A DNA stretch of 64,000 nucleotides from Rubripirellula reticaptiva. GTDB taxonomy: Bacteria; Planctomycetota; Planctomycetia; Pirellulales; Pirellulaceae. The stretch lies in the NCBI RefSeq assembly GCF_007860175.1, contig NZ_SJPX01000005.1:434001-498000 (forward strand), in the 5' to 3' direction. This document shows, piece after piece, positions 1 to 9,181 of this stretch (positions within the stretch are counted from its first letter, which is position 1; each line of letters opens with the position of its first letter). Below the pieces are notes generated by a model that saw only the letters and a list, made by a program, of their open reading frames with translations, was not told the DNA's origin and did not search any database. The translations under genes were made by a program, and so were the position numbers.

Positions 1-1178
1 AACTGATCACGTTGGTGGCGCAGTGTATACAGCGACTGTTGCGGCACGATTGCCAACCCTCCCCCGGCGGCACTCGGCACGACCGTGCCATCGATTCCGC
101 GGTCGGGTTCATACCGATCGTCTTCGTACGGCCCACCCCAATCACGATATCCGTTGACGCTATCGCTGCTGGTCAGCCCCCAAAGATCAGCTCCGTAATG
201 CGCGAAGTTCTTTGGATTTCGATTTGATAGTTCCGACATGAACGCAATCTGAGCATGGTGAGCGCGCACGGAATTGTCCCAGTAACTGCGTCCACTCGGC
301 GAACGCAGACGCCGGAAATCGAAGTACGCCATCGGATACTGATGCACGAACAGTGGCGGATAGCTTAAGAAGCTCTCGCCTTGAAAATGCAATGCCCGAC
401 CACGATTCCAGGCCTGCCAACACCGCGGCGGAATTGCATGATTCGGAGCACCGATCGCGAGCAAGACCAAGATCACCAGCTCGCTGAACGTATCCCACTG
501 GTACGGCAGCATCCCTGCCTCGGGTGTCCAACCCATGTGCAGGCAATCGTTGTCGCCAAGCATCCACGTCCAATCGACACGGCGGTAAAGTTGATCCGCC
601 AATTCGATGACTTCATGATCGTCGGCGAACGTCACCTGCGCGCACATGGCACCGGCGATCATCAGAGCCGTGTCGATCGACGATGCTTCGCTGCCCAACA
701 TCCTTGCGCCGTCGCGGCAACCAAAGAAGTGGTACACGAAACCACTTTTGTGCTCGGCCAAATGAACCAGCGAATGAAGTAACTGACGCGTTCGCTGCAG
801 CGTTTCGGCACGCGCGACCCAACCTTTGCGAGCGGCGATGGAGTGAGCGGTCAAGCCAAAGCCGCAAGCCGCACTACTGGCGACATCCGAGGCAGCCGAA
901 CCGTTTGCTGCGGCCCGATCAGGGATGAATCCAGTGGATGGATCGGCGGTTTCGATGAAGTACTGGTAACAACGCCGCTGCAGGTCGGTAAGGAACTCTT
1001 CATTCGAGTCACCATCCGGTTTGCCAGATCCGGTTGAATTCAGATTCGATCGGACCACGGGATCAGCCAGTGAGGAGCCAGGAAACAGACCGCTGGCCAC
1101 CAATGGTATAGCAATCCCTCCGGCTAGGAAGGTACGCCGCGAGACTGCGGATTTGGAACGCTTCACAGGCGATTCCAT
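1..1178 (-). CDS. Tat-exported glucan hydrolase, PF10091 'glucoamylase-like' (GH144-like), 3' end cut by window edge
   Basis: Reading the minus strand from the ATG at 1178 gives about 392 residues with no stop to position 1, so the C-terminus lies outside the window. The N-terminus carries a twin-arginine signal (SRRTFLAGG, about residues 13-21), implying folded export to the periplasm. The mature part matches the PF10091 fold used by GH144 endo-beta-1,2-glucanases: an Asp/Arg-rich helix (LADQLYRRVDW), MGWTPEAG, LAIGAPNHAIPP, then HYGADLWGLTSSD and DGTVVPSAAGG. No obvious Shine-Dalgarno precedes the ATG. It is divergent from the opgH/opgG genes, which make a beta-1,2-linked periplasmic glucan in proteobacteria, so trimming or recycling of that glucan is a reasonable inference. 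The exact linkage cleaved cannot be read from sequence. The family call is firm, the substrate is not. Confidence 0.82.
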   Translation of the reverse strand, partial: MESPVKRSKSAVSRRTFLAGGIAIPLVASGLFPGSSLADPVVRSNLNSTGSGKPDGDSNEEFLTDLQRRCYQYFIETADPSTGFIPDRAAANGSAASDVASSAACGFGLTAHSIAARKGWVARAETLQRTRQLLHSLVHLAEHKSGFVYHFFGCRDGARMLGSEASSIDTALMIAGAMCAQVTFADDHEVIELADQLYRRVDWTWMLGDNDCLHMGWTPEAGMLPYQWDTFSELVILVLLAIGAPNHAIPPRCWQAWNRGRALHFQGESFLSYPPLFVHQYPMAYFDFRRLRSPSGRSYWDNSVRAHHAQIAFMSELSNRNPKNFAHYGADLWGLTSSDSVNGYRDWGGPYEDDRYEPDRGIDGTVVPSAAGGGLAIVPQQSLYTLRHQRDQ

Positions 1179-1681
1179 TCTAAAGGGGGGAAGAACCCTC
1201 ATGCAGGTCGTGCTGGCCTCTCACCAGCAAGTGCAATCGCATTCTTGTAGGGCGGGTGGGAATGGGTCGGAAGTACTCGCTCGGCACAAACGTGGATGGT
1301 CTGCTGCTCAACCATCAGCCGCTGTGGTCACTTTGCATGCAGCACAAAACTTCTTCGAGATTAGTTTCTCGTTCACTTTGTTTGAATTCGAAACGTTTAA
1401 TACCGAATTCTACGGCCACATTACTCTCCCTTGCCCATTCGTTAGCCGAAATTCCCACCAAAAAACAACCGCAAAGTGTAACCGCACACCTTTAATGGGT
1501 TATTGCAGCTCGTAAGGGTGGCTACGCGGGCTAGGCGTAATCGAGCCCGAGAAGGATTGCCAGCCTACGTCCAGACATTGGCACGCGCTTTGATGTTCTA
1601 GACGGCTGCGTCGAAAGACGAAACACTCACTAGTCTCTTCTCCTCTCTCTTCTCACTGTCTGAGTGAAAGGTTGTTATTCA
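1179..1681. other. Divergent intergenic region between the glucan hydrolase and the opg genes
   Basis: About 500 bp with no supported gene. It must hold the promoters for the hydrolase (minus) and the opg run (plus). I see no clear operator palindrome. A pyrimidine-rich stretch of TCTC repeats lies at about 1633-1656, just before the first plus-strand gene. Confidence 0.6.
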
Positions 1682-2113
1682 ATGACCATGCACGACCAAA
1701 GTGACCGCGCGCCGTCGCTTGACCTACCAGCCGCGGATCTCACCGAAACGCAATTGCGGATCGATATACCTGGCCCCAACCACGCGCTTCGAAATCCAAC
1801 CTACATGCGAGCCGTTCAGTCATCGGTTTCATACTTGTTGCGAAGCGGCCTGAACCAACCCGACGCGATCACTCTGGCAAGGCAAGTCGTTGACCGTGCA
1901 GCCGATCAATCGGTCTCGGGTTCCGCACGGCAAGCCACGATGCCACTGGATCGACTTGCTCTTGAAACCGCGATCGACTTGCGGATCGAGCAATTGAAGT
2001 CACGACGAACGGTCGTTCCCGTTGAGAACCTGCGACCGATGACGAAAGCCACGCCGAGCCGTTTGATCAATCCATTTCGTCGCTATTCAGTACAGGACGT
2101 CGAGGTCTCGTGA
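1682..2113 (+). CDS. Small protein of unknown function overlapping opgH
   Basis: Predicted 143-residue soluble protein, not recognised by family. The ATG at 1682 is preferred over the GTG at 1664 because a GAAAGG element sits about ten bases ahead of it. It has no signal peptide or membrane segment, is rich in Arg, Thr and Pro, and ends in a basic region (KSRRTVVP, then NPFRRYS). Its stop overlaps the GTG start of opgH as GTGA, so the two are probably translationally coupled. Enterobacterial OpgH carries a cytoplasmic N-terminal extension of roughly 140 residues that the downstream OpgH here lacks. This ORF has the right size and place to be that region as a separate protein, but I see no convincing sequence match, so that is inference. 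Confidence 0.65.
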   Translation: MTMHDQSDRAPSLDLPAADLTETQLRIDIPGPNHALRNPTYMRAVQSSVSYLLRSGLNQPDAITLARQVVDRAADQSVSGSARQATMPLDRLALETAIDLRIEQLKSRRTVVPVENLRPMTKATPSRLINPFRRYSVQDVEVS

Positions 2114-4137
2114 TCGCTAAGCCGATTTTTGCCACTCGCGTCGGCGTGATTACGTCGACGGTGTTGGTCACCACGTTTGCGTCATGGCAGTACGCAACCA
2201 TCGTTGCCGGTGGTTCGGGCACCAATGGGTTCGAACTGGCAAGCATTCCCGCGTTTGCGTTGCTGTTCGGCTGGATCACATTCTCGTTTCTGTTGGCGTT
2301 TGTGGGATGGATGCGATTGATTCGCAACACGCCGATGCGCAACAAAACCTGCCGCACCGACGACAACGCGATCGTCGATAGGGATGCCTTGTCGTCGACG
2401 GCGGTGTTGATGCCGGTCTACAACGAATCTCCTGACCGAGTGTTCGCGGGGATTACAGCGATGTTGCGTTCACTTGCTGCGGCGGGCAATGCGACCACCT
2501 TTGACTTCTATATCCTTAGTGACACGACCGATCACGAGATTTGGCTCAAGGAAGAACAAGCCTGGGGCAAACTGACGGACGCGCACCCAGAGGCTCGGGT
2601 CTTCTATCGCCACCGGCGTAAGAACGTCGCGCGCAAGGCAGGCAACATCGCTGATTTTTGTTCGCGTTGGGGCAGCCACTATCCTTACATGATCGTGCTG
2701 GACGCCGACAGTTTGGTCGAAGGGCAAACGATGATCGAATTGGTCCGTCGCATGGACTCGGACGATCAGATCGGCATCCTGCAAGTTCCGCCAACACCAA
2801 TCGGTCGCGATTCGTTGTTCGCTCGGGTGCAACAATTTGCATCGGCTGCCTACGGACGCGTTTTTGTCGAAGGATTTGCTGCATGGGCAGGCAGCCAGGG
2901 CAACTACTGGGGGCACAATGCGATCATTCGCGTCGCTCCGTTTCTCCAGCACTGTGATCTACCGATCCTGCCTGGCAAAGCTCCCCTGGGTGGCGAAGTC
3001 CTGAGTCACGATTTTGTCGAGGCAGCGTTGATGCTGCGATCAGGCTGGAAGGTCGAATTGGCGACCGATCTGGGTGGCAGTTACGAAGAATGCCCGCCGA
3101 CGCTGGCCGACTACGCGATTCGCGATAACCGCTGGTGCCAAGGTAATTTGCAACACGCTCGGCTTGCGATCAGCGAAGGGTTTCATCCGCTGTCTCGATT
3201 CCACTTTTCCTCGGGCGTGATGGCGTACGTCGCTTCGCCGATCTGGTTGGCGTTTACGGCGTTATGCATCGTGGGGACGGTGATCGATCGAATGCATGTC
3301 ACCCCAATCGAGTCGATGTCGAAACCGATGATTGACGCACTGGGTTTGTTTGTGATTTCGATGGCCATGTTGTTAACTCCGAAAGTTCTGGCTCTCGTGT
3401 CGATCACCGCGGACTCGGAATTGCGTTCGCGTTTTGGAGGCGTGACGAGAACGTGGATCGGTGGATTTGCTGAAATGGTGTGTTCAATATTGCTTTCACC
3501 GATCATGGCTCTGTTTCATTCGCGGTTCGTGATTTCGACGTTGCTGGGTAGAAACATCAAGTGGTCCGCCCAACAGCGCAGCGAACATAGCGTGCGCTGG
3601 ACCGAAGCGATCCGCCAGTTTGCCGTTTTCACTTTGGTCGGTTTGATCGCCACGGCTTTGACCGCTTACGCCGCCCCCCAGTTGCTAATTTGGTTTTCGC
3701 CGATGTTGGTCGGTTTACTGCTGTCGATTCCGCTTGCCGTCGTCATGGGCAGCGGCAAGATGGGTCGCCGATTCAAACGCTGGGGAATGCTGTTGATTCC
3801 GGAAGAAATCGAACCGCCGGCGATCCTAATGGATCGCGATCACGCGTACGGAATTGCGGCGACGGAATCGCTGATTGATCGACCGTCACTATTCGAAACG
3901 GTGATTCATGACCCGGAATTTCATCTGTTACACCGTCAAATCGAATCAACAACTGGTGGTGACGGCGAGCTGTCGGTAAGTCAATCCAAGGCGATCGAAG
4001 CCGCGTTTGCCGAGGGCGGTCCGAGCAACATCCCGGTGGAAGTTCGCTCGGCACTGTTGGCAGACCTAAAGACGCTGCGTGCATTGCATTTGGAATCCGC
4101 ACTCCGTTCCCATGCGGATCTGCAATCGCAAACATAA
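2110..4137 (+). CDS. opgH: Glucans biosynthesis glucosyltransferase OpgH (MdoH)
   Basis: A 675-residue polytopic membrane GT2 enzyme that would polymerise glucose from UDP-glucose into the osmoregulated periplasmic glucan backbone and pass it across the inner membrane. Two membrane segments (about 11-30 and 47-68) precede the cytoplasmic catalytic domain: MPVYNE at 101-106, VLDADS around 197-201, GHNAIIR around 278-284, LSHDFVEAALM at about 298-308 and the acceptor-site motif DNRWCQGN near 339-346. Further membrane segments follow, with LIPEE near the end as in enterobacterial OpgH. It is shorter than the 847-residue E. coli protein because the N-terminal cytoplasmic extension is missing; the overlapping upstream ORF may replace it. 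It starts with GTG inside GTGA and is followed 9 bp later by opgG. Confidence 0.95.
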   Translation: MIAKPIFATRVGVITSTVLVTTFASWQYATIVAGGSGTNGFELASIPAFALLFGWITFSFLLAFVGWMRLIRNTPMRNKTCRTDDNAIVDRDALSSTAVLMPVYNESPDRVFAGITAMLRSLAAAGNATTFDFYILSDTTDHEIWLKEEQAWGKLTDAHPEARVFYRHRRKNVARKAGNIADFCSRWGSHYPYMIVLDADSLVEGQTMIELVRRMDSDDQIGILQVPPTPIGRDSLFARVQQFASAAYGRVFVEGFAAWAGSQGNYWGHNAIIRVAPFLQHCDLPILPGKAPLGGEVLSHDFVEAALMLRSGWKVELATDLGGSYEECPPTLADYAIRDNRWCQGNLQHARLAISEGFHPLSRFHFSSGVMAYVASPIWLAFTALCIVGTVIDRMHVTPIESMSKPMIDALGLFVISMAMLLTPKVLALVSITADSELRSRFGGVTRTWIGGFAEMVCSILLSPIMALFHSRFVISTLLGRNIKWSAQQRSEHSVRWTEAIRQFAVFTLVGLIATALTAYAAPQLLIWFSPMLVGLLLSIPLAVVMGSGKMGRRFKRWGMLLIPEEIEPPAILMDRDHAYGIAATESLIDRPSLFETVIHDPEFHLLHRQIESTTGGDGELSVSQSKAIEAAFAEGGPSNIPVEVRSALLADLKTLRALHLESALRSHADLQSQT

Positions 4138-4146
4138 ACATTAGAG

Positions 4147-5829
4147 ATGAACCAATTGAACAAGATAAAGAACGTTGTTACCGAAACGGCATGCGATAGG
4201 CGTCCCTGTCAGCTCAAGTCATGCGTTCCCCTGCGTATTGGAACAACGGTTTGTTTGCTGATCTCGTTATTCGCAAGCAACGTTGTGAGAGGCCAAGTGA
4301 CGGCCGAATCACCTGGATCACCCTCGGCATTGATGCTGGAACAAGTCTCGACTTTCTCGCAAGTTCGCTCGTTCAGCGATCTGGATTCACTCGCCGGCGA
4401 CACGGCCGCTCGCGAATTTGTCAATCGTGGTCCGATCCCGCCAGCACTGGCTGCGTTTAGGTATGACGACTACGTCAAGATTTCTTACAAGCATGAAAAA
4501 GCAACTTGGTGGGACAACGATTCGCCTTTTTGCATGGAGACGTTTCACCAAGGATTTGTACAGCGAGATCGGGTGTGGTTGTTCGCATCCGAGCGAGACA
4601 AGAACCGATTGATTCCGTTTTCGACGGACGACTTCAACTACGACCTTCCGGATCTTGATTTAGATTCGATCGCAGGTGCTGGTCATGCGGGAATCAAGTT
4701 GGCCGGGCGAATCGGCAATGAATCAGCCCAAGAGTTTTTGACGTTCCTAGGTTCCAGCTATTTTCGTGGTCGTAGCGAACGATCCTTGTACGGTGCTTCG
4801 GCGCGAGGTTTGGCGGTCAATGTTGCAACCGATGGCGCCGAAGAGTTTCCTTTCTTTCGCGCGTTCTGGGTTGATCAGCCGAAACCTGGCGACACGTCGA
4901 TCACCATTCGTGCGTTGTTAGATAGCACGTCAGTGGCGGGTGCTTACGAGTTCATTTTGAAACCTGGCACCGACCAGACTCGGGTCTCTGTCAAAGCGTC
5001 CTTGCACTTTCGCCGCATTCCCGAAAAGTTAGCGATCGCGCCGCTAACTAGCATGTGGATTTGGGGCGACGGCTTAGCAGGCCCGCCAAAGGATGACCGA
5101 CCGGCCTGTCACGATTCGGATGGTTTATTGATTCGAACTGGCGACTTAAAAAACAGCGATTGGACGTGGCGTGCGTTTTCTCGCTCGCCGTATCCATCGG
5201 TCAGCACCTTTGCAACCGACAAGTTGATCGGTTACGGAGTGATGCAACGGAACACGTCCTTCTTTCACTTTGGCGACTACAACGCCAAGTACAACGAACG
5301 TCCTAGCGTGTTCGTGACACCGGCCAAGAACTGGGGCGCCGGTCGAGTCGAGCTGTTCGAGTTGCCCGGTGCCCACGAGGGGATCGATAACATCGGGGCG
5401 TACTGGATTCCGGACCAACCACCGACGACTGACAAACCGCTGCGTCTGGAATACACCGTCGACTTCTTTCGCGGTGACCACGGTGACGAGTCCAACGTGG
5501 CCCGGGCGACGTCGCTAGAAATTGACCGATCGGGAAAATCGATCGAAATGTCAGTCCGTTTCGCGGGTGGCCAGATCGACAAAATCGACTCCAAAGCCAA
5601 CGTCGAAATTCAGGTCAAGACGATTCGTGGCGAGGCGATACGCAAAGATTTGCAGAAGACAAAAACCGGCGATTGGTTGATGACGTTGGCCCTGGAACCC
5701 GAGGAAAAAGCGCCAATGGAGGTCCAGGCGACCCTGCAATTGGACGGCAAAACGTTGTCGGAAACGTTTGTATACCTGTGTCCGCACCAAGAGCCCGAAT
5801 TCGTGTATCCGGACATTTACACGCGTTAG
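4147..5829 (+). CDS. opgG: Periplasmic glucans biosynthesis protein OpgG (MdoG)
   Basis: Predicted 560-residue secreted protein with a basic N-terminus and hydrophobic signal core (about residues 31-47, cleavage near VVRGQ). The mature part follows the OpgG beta-sandwich family: an opening DYVKISYK block, FHQGFV, the FLGSSYFR block, ARGLAVNVA, EFPFFRAFWVDQP, then the MWIWGDG region and the C-terminal Ig-like domain. OpgG acts in the periplasm and is needed for glucan formation or branching. The order is opgH then opgG, the reverse of enterobacterial opgGH. The 9-bp gap to opgH indicates one transcript. No opgB, opgC or opgD is present in the window, so decoration genes, if any, are elsewhere. 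Confidence 0.94.
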   Translation: MNQLNKIKNVVTETACDRRPCQLKSCVPLRIGTTVCLLISLFASNVVRGQVTAESPGSPSALMLEQVSTFSQVRSFSDLDSLAGDTAAREFVNRGPIPPALAAFRYDDYVKISYKHEKATWWDNDSPFCMETFHQGFVQRDRVWLFASERDKNRLIPFSTDDFNYDLPDLDLDSIAGAGHAGIKLAGRIGNESAQEFLTFLGSSYFRGRSERSLYGASARGLAVNVATDGAEEFPFFRAFWVDQPKPGDTSITIRALLDSTSVAGAYEFILKPGTDQTRVSVKASLHFRRIPEKLAIAPLTSMWIWGDGLAGPPKDDRPACHDSDGLLIRTGDLKNSDWTWRAFSRSPYPSVSTFATDKLIGYGVMQRNTSFFHFGDYNAKYNERPSVFVTPAKNWGAGRVELFELPGAHEGIDNIGAYWIPDQPPTTDKPLRLEYTVDFFRGDHGDESNVARATSLEIDRSGKSIEMSVRFAGGQIDKIDSKANVEIQVKTIRGEAIRKDLQKTKTGDWLMTLALEPEEKAPMEVQATLQLDGKTLSETFVYLCPHQEPEFVYPDIYTR

Positions 5830-5912
5830 ACGCTGCCTCTTATCAAAAATAGAGATTCCACGTAAACTGGCAGGGAAATTTGCTCCCCATCAAACGCCCC
5901 CCGCGGACTCTC

Positions 5913-7046
5913 ATGCCACTCGCAAAACTTGCTCTCGAAGACGGAACGATCTATTGCGGCGAATCGTTCGGCGCCGTTGGTGAAGTGACCGGCGAGGTCG
6001 TTTTCAACACCTCGATGACAGGGTACCAGGAAATCCTGACCGACCCCAGCTATCGCGGCCAAATCATCACGATGACCTACCCCGAGATCGGCAACTACGG
6101 CATCAACGATGAAGACGTCGAACACAGCGTTCCAGCTCTGTCCGGTTTCTTGGTTCGCCAACTGAGCCGAATCCACAGCAATTATCGTTCGAACACCGAT
6201 CTGGATTCGTATCTCAAGAAGCACAACGTCATCGGTCTTTCCGGTCTCGACACACGAGCGCTTGTCAAACACATTCGCGACGCTGGCGCGATGCGTGGTG
6301 TCTTGTCGACCGAAGACCTGGACGACGCGTCGCTAGTTGCGAAAGCCAAAGCGGCTCCTAGCTTGGTCGGCCGCGACATCGTTCAAGAAGTGATGTGTAA
6401 AGCAACGACGACTTGGGACGAGCGGCTTGATGCTTGGACCGAAACCCAGATTGGTTCGGCCGTCGATTCCGGCAACGGTGCTCACGTGGTCTGCATGGAC
6501 TTTGGCATGAAGTGGAACATTCCACGTCACTTCGCGTCGCGCGGTTACCGCGTCACGATCGTTCCGGGCAACACGTCCGCGGCCGACATCATGAAACTGA
6601 ATCCCGACGGTGTGTTCTTATCCAACGGCCCTGGCGACCCCGAACCACTGGACTACGCGATCAAGACAATCGCCGAACTGCTGGGCAAGACGCCGATCTT
6701 TGGCATTTGCTTGGGCCACCAATTGCTGTCGCTTGCCTGCGGTGCAAAAACGTTCAAGTTGAAGTTTGGGCACCGCGGTGCGAATCAGCCGGTGCAAGAT
6801 TTGACGACCAAAAAAGTCGAAATCACGACCCAAAATCATGGCTTCGCAGTCGATGCGGACTCGATGCCTGATGACTTGGAAATCACTCACCTGAACCTAA
6901 ACGACAATACCGTCGCAGGCGTTCGTCACAAAAAGCACCCGGCATTCAGCGTCCAATACCATCCGGAAGCCGCTGCCGGCCCGCACGACAGCCATTACCT
7001 GTTCGAACGGTTCCAGGACCTGCTGTCGGCAGCCGCGACTAGCTAG
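5913..7046 (+). CDS. carA: Carbamoyl-phosphate synthase small (glutaminase) subunit CarA
   Basis: A 377-residue protein hydrolysing glutamine to supply ammonia to CarB for arginine and pyrimidine synthesis. The N-terminal CPSase small-chain domain is typical (LALEDGTIYCGESFG, EVVFNTSMTGYQEILTDPSY, GLDTRALVKHIRDAG). The C-terminal class-I glutamine amidotransferase domain has SNGPGDP, the nucleophile motif GICLGHQLL and the His-Glu pair in QYHPEAAAG. The ATG at 5913 is chosen over a TTG at 5880 because homologues begin at the LALEDG block. carB is not adjacent. It starts 83 bp after opgG and is probably a separate unit. Confidence 0.97.
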   Translation: MPLAKLALEDGTIYCGESFGAVGEVTGEVVFNTSMTGYQEILTDPSYRGQIITMTYPEIGNYGINDEDVEHSVPALSGFLVRQLSRIHSNYRSNTDLDSYLKKHNVIGLSGLDTRALVKHIRDAGAMRGVLSTEDLDDASLVAKAKAAPSLVGRDIVQEVMCKATTTWDERLDAWTETQIGSAVDSGNGAHVVCMDFGMKWNIPRHFASRGYRVTIVPGNTSAADIMKLNPDGVFLSNGPGDPEPLDYAIKTIAELLGKTPIFGICLGHQLLSLACGAKTFKLKFGHRGANQPVQDLTTKKVEITTQNHGFAVDADSMPDDLEITHLNLNDNTVAGVRHKKHPAFSVQYHPEAAAGPHDSHYLFERFQDLLSAAATS

Positions 7047-7109
7047 CAACCCGCTAGCGTCGCCGAAACGACGTTGACCTCGGCCCCGTCGGCTTGTTAA
7101 TCGAGAGAC

Positions 7110-8408
7110 TTGAGTTTTGTTTCTCAGTTTCTGACAAGTTTGACGATCTCGCCGGTGTGTACAGCGAATCCTTGCCGTCTCTCATCCTCTGCGCCGATCC
7201 CTGCGATCGCGTCCGGGCTGGCATGTGGACTTTTGCTGCTGATTTCTGCCGCCGGTTGCAGCAACCGTGCTCACCGCGACGTGTACGCCCAGCGGATGAT
7301 GTCGGAATCACGAGTACTCGAAGACCAACTGTACCAAGCGGACTACGAAAACCGCATCCTGCGCGACCGGTTGGAACAATATCAACGCAAAGTCGCCGCC
7401 GCACGAGTCCCCACTCCGTCGACGATGCGACCGCATGATCATCCGGCCGCGCTCGGCGGATCAGCTAGTTCAATGCGAAATTCGCTGCCGCCGGCACCCT
7501 ACGCCGATCCCGCTGCCGACTTGCCGATGTTCGACATGGGCGAAGGTCTGGAAGCTGACGAATACGAAATGCCAATGTTTGACGAGGGCGACCCCGTCGA
7601 TGCAGGTACGATCGATCCGGACACGATGGGCGCGCGAAATGATGAAACGAGCGAGGAAACGTCCGATGGCGATTCATACGAAGGCATTCTGCCCGAACCA
7701 AAACCGAAGAATCCCAACGCACTTCGCGATCCTGAACCACTCGGTGCACCGTCACCTGTGCCGGATCCTCGTTCGACACCGAATACCGATGACATCCACG
7801 CCGACGACATCGACGAATCATTCCTTTTGCCAGCACCCGGTGGCCCGGTTCCGCCTGGCAAGAAAGACCTGATGATTCCGCCGATCGAAGAGGGCGAAGT
7901 GCTGCCACCACCACTCGACGGAAAACAAGCCAAACCGCCGGGCCAGATCATGCTGCCCGATGCGTTACAGGCCGCCCAGGGCTTGCCCGAGAAACTGCAA
8001 ATTCACCCGGTCCTTTCGGTCGGCCATCACACCGATGGCGAACTGGACGGAGCCGTGATCGTAGTCAATGCGATCGATGCGACGGGACGCCCGGTCGACA
8101 TTGCCGACTTTGACATCGAAGCCGAACTGTCGGTCGTCGTCCTGGACCCGTCGCGGCCCAGCGAAGACGCGATGATTGGGCGATGGGACTTCGACCGCTG
8201 GCAAATCCAAGCCTTTGTCCGCCAGCATCCGGTTTCCGGTCTGCACGTGCCGATCCAGTGGAAAGATGAAATTCCCAACGGGGAAGACGTCGTCGTCCAC
8301 GTTCGCTTGCGAGGCGAGGACAACGATATGCGTTGCGAAAGCGAGCTGCGGCTGGCGGAAAAGGAACCGATCAGCGACTGGACTCCGCGAGCACGAGCCC
8401 TGCGTTAG
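7110..8408 (+). CDS. Putative lipoprotein with coiled coil and acidic Pro-rich middle, function unknown
   Basis: About 432 residues from a TTG start; a GTG at 7155 is an equally possible start. Both give a hydrophobic signal ending in ISAAGC (Cys50 from the TTG), a good lipobox, so a lipid-anchored periplasmic protein is likely. A short heptad-like helix follows (RVLEDQLYQADYENRILRDR), then a long acidic, Pro- and Asp-rich low-complexity middle (about 110-290). A more regular C-terminal domain (about 295-425) has VVNAIDATGRPVDIADFDIEAE, which resembles an Ig-like beta-sandwich. I do not recognise the family. It is 63 bp after carA with no functional link visible. Confidence 0.75.
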   Translation: MSFVSQFLTSLTISPVCTANPCRLSSSAPIPAIASGLACGLLLLISAAGCSNRAHRDVYAQRMMSESRVLEDQLYQADYENRILRDRLEQYQRKVAAARVPTPSTMRPHDHPAALGGSASSMRNSLPPAPYADPAADLPMFDMGEGLEADEYEMPMFDEGDPVDAGTIDPDTMGARNDETSEETSDGDSYEGILPEPKPKNPNALRDPEPLGAPSPVPDPRSTPNTDDIHADDIDESFLLPAPGGPVPPGKKDLMIPPIEEGEVLPPPLDGKQAKPPGQIMLPDALQAAQGLPEKLQIHPVLSVGHHTDGELDGAVIVVNAIDATGRPVDIADFDIEAELSVVVLDPSRPSEDAMIGRWDFDRWQIQAFVRQHPVSGLHVPIQWKDEIPNGEDVVVHVRLRGEDNDMRCESELRLAEKEPISDWTPRARALR

Positions 8409-8560
8409 GAGCCCGAGTGAGGGCACTGCGATAGAAAGCTGCGGCATTCAGAAAACCGCACGAACCTGGCTGTCTTGACGCCGCTCTTTACACGCAAGCG
8501 GCCAGCAGCGACAATGTTGGATTGAGCCAAACATTCGTTTCGGCTGTAAACTGAAATCTA

Positions 8561-8598
8561 GAAACCTTTCTCTGCACCGGGAAAGGTTTTCTTTTTGT
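8561..8598 (+). terminator. Rho-independent terminator-like hairpin upstream of greA
   Basis: A 9-bp perfect stem (AAACCTTTC at 8562-8570 with GAAAGGTTT at 8581-8589) around a 10-nt loop is followed by TCTTTTTG. It lies 150 bp after the putative lipoprotein gene and only about 30 bp before greA, so it may end the upstream transcript or sit in the greA leader as an attenuator. Confidence 0.72.
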
Positions 8599-8628
8599 TG
8601 AACGTCAAAAAACTTTAGGAATGGTGGG

Positions 8629-9105
8629 ATGATCGAATCGGTACCCATGACACGAGCCGGCTACAACAAAATCAAGGCCGAAATCGAACGCTTGGAATCG
8701 GAAATTGATATCTGCACTGAAAAAATCGCCGAGGCACGCGCCGAAGGTGACTTGAAAGAGAATGCGGAGTATCACGCTCAGCGAGAAAACCAAGGCATGT
8801 TGGCGGCCAAAGTCGCGCAGCACAAAGACAAAATCGCCCGCGCTTCGATCATCGACATCGCGTCGCTGCCTAAGAACGAAGTTGTCTTTGGCTGTACCGT
8901 TACGGTTGAAGACGTGGCCTATGGTGACGAAGAACAGTTCACGCTGGTCGGCGCCGGTGAAGATGATGTCAACGCCGGCAAGGTCTTGGTGACCAGCCCG
9001 TTCGGGCAAGGGTTGATTGGCAAAAAAGTTGGCGAGACGGCCGAGATCGACGCCCCGGCCGGCAAGTTAAAGTTCAAGATTCTAAAGATCGAATTCTTGG
9101 ACTGA
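8629..9105 (+). CDS. greA: Transcription elongation factor GreA
   Basis: A 158-residue protein that stimulates transcript cleavage by backtracked RNA polymerase. The N-terminal antiparallel coiled coil (about 1-80) carries the family signature [22 protein letters not shown], including the acidic Asp-Leu-Lys-Glu-Asn tip thought to enter the polymerase secondary channel. The C-terminal FKBP-like domain has [25 protein letters not shown] and the final [13 protein letters not shown] 8629 gives the usual length; an internal ATG at 8650 is an alternative. A terminator-like hairpin lies just upstream. Confidence 0.97.
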   Translation: MIESVPMTRAGYNKIKAEIERLESEIDICTEKIAEARAEGDLKENAEYHAQRENQGMLAAKVAQHKDKIARASIIDIASLPKNEVVFGCTVTVEDVAYGDEEQFTLVGAGEDDVNAGKVLVTSPFGQGLIGKKVGETAEIDAPAGKLKFKILKIEFLD

Positions 9106-9181
9106 CCCGTCGAAACCAAGTCGCGGCTTGCACGTTCCGGCAAGACGTCGTTTCCACCGACAAAGACGCAAACAGAATCCC

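Noticed and set aside
1179-1681. A plus-strand open frame of about 164 residues ending at 1515
   Set aside because: It overlaps the real minus-strand hydrolase gene and has no domain.
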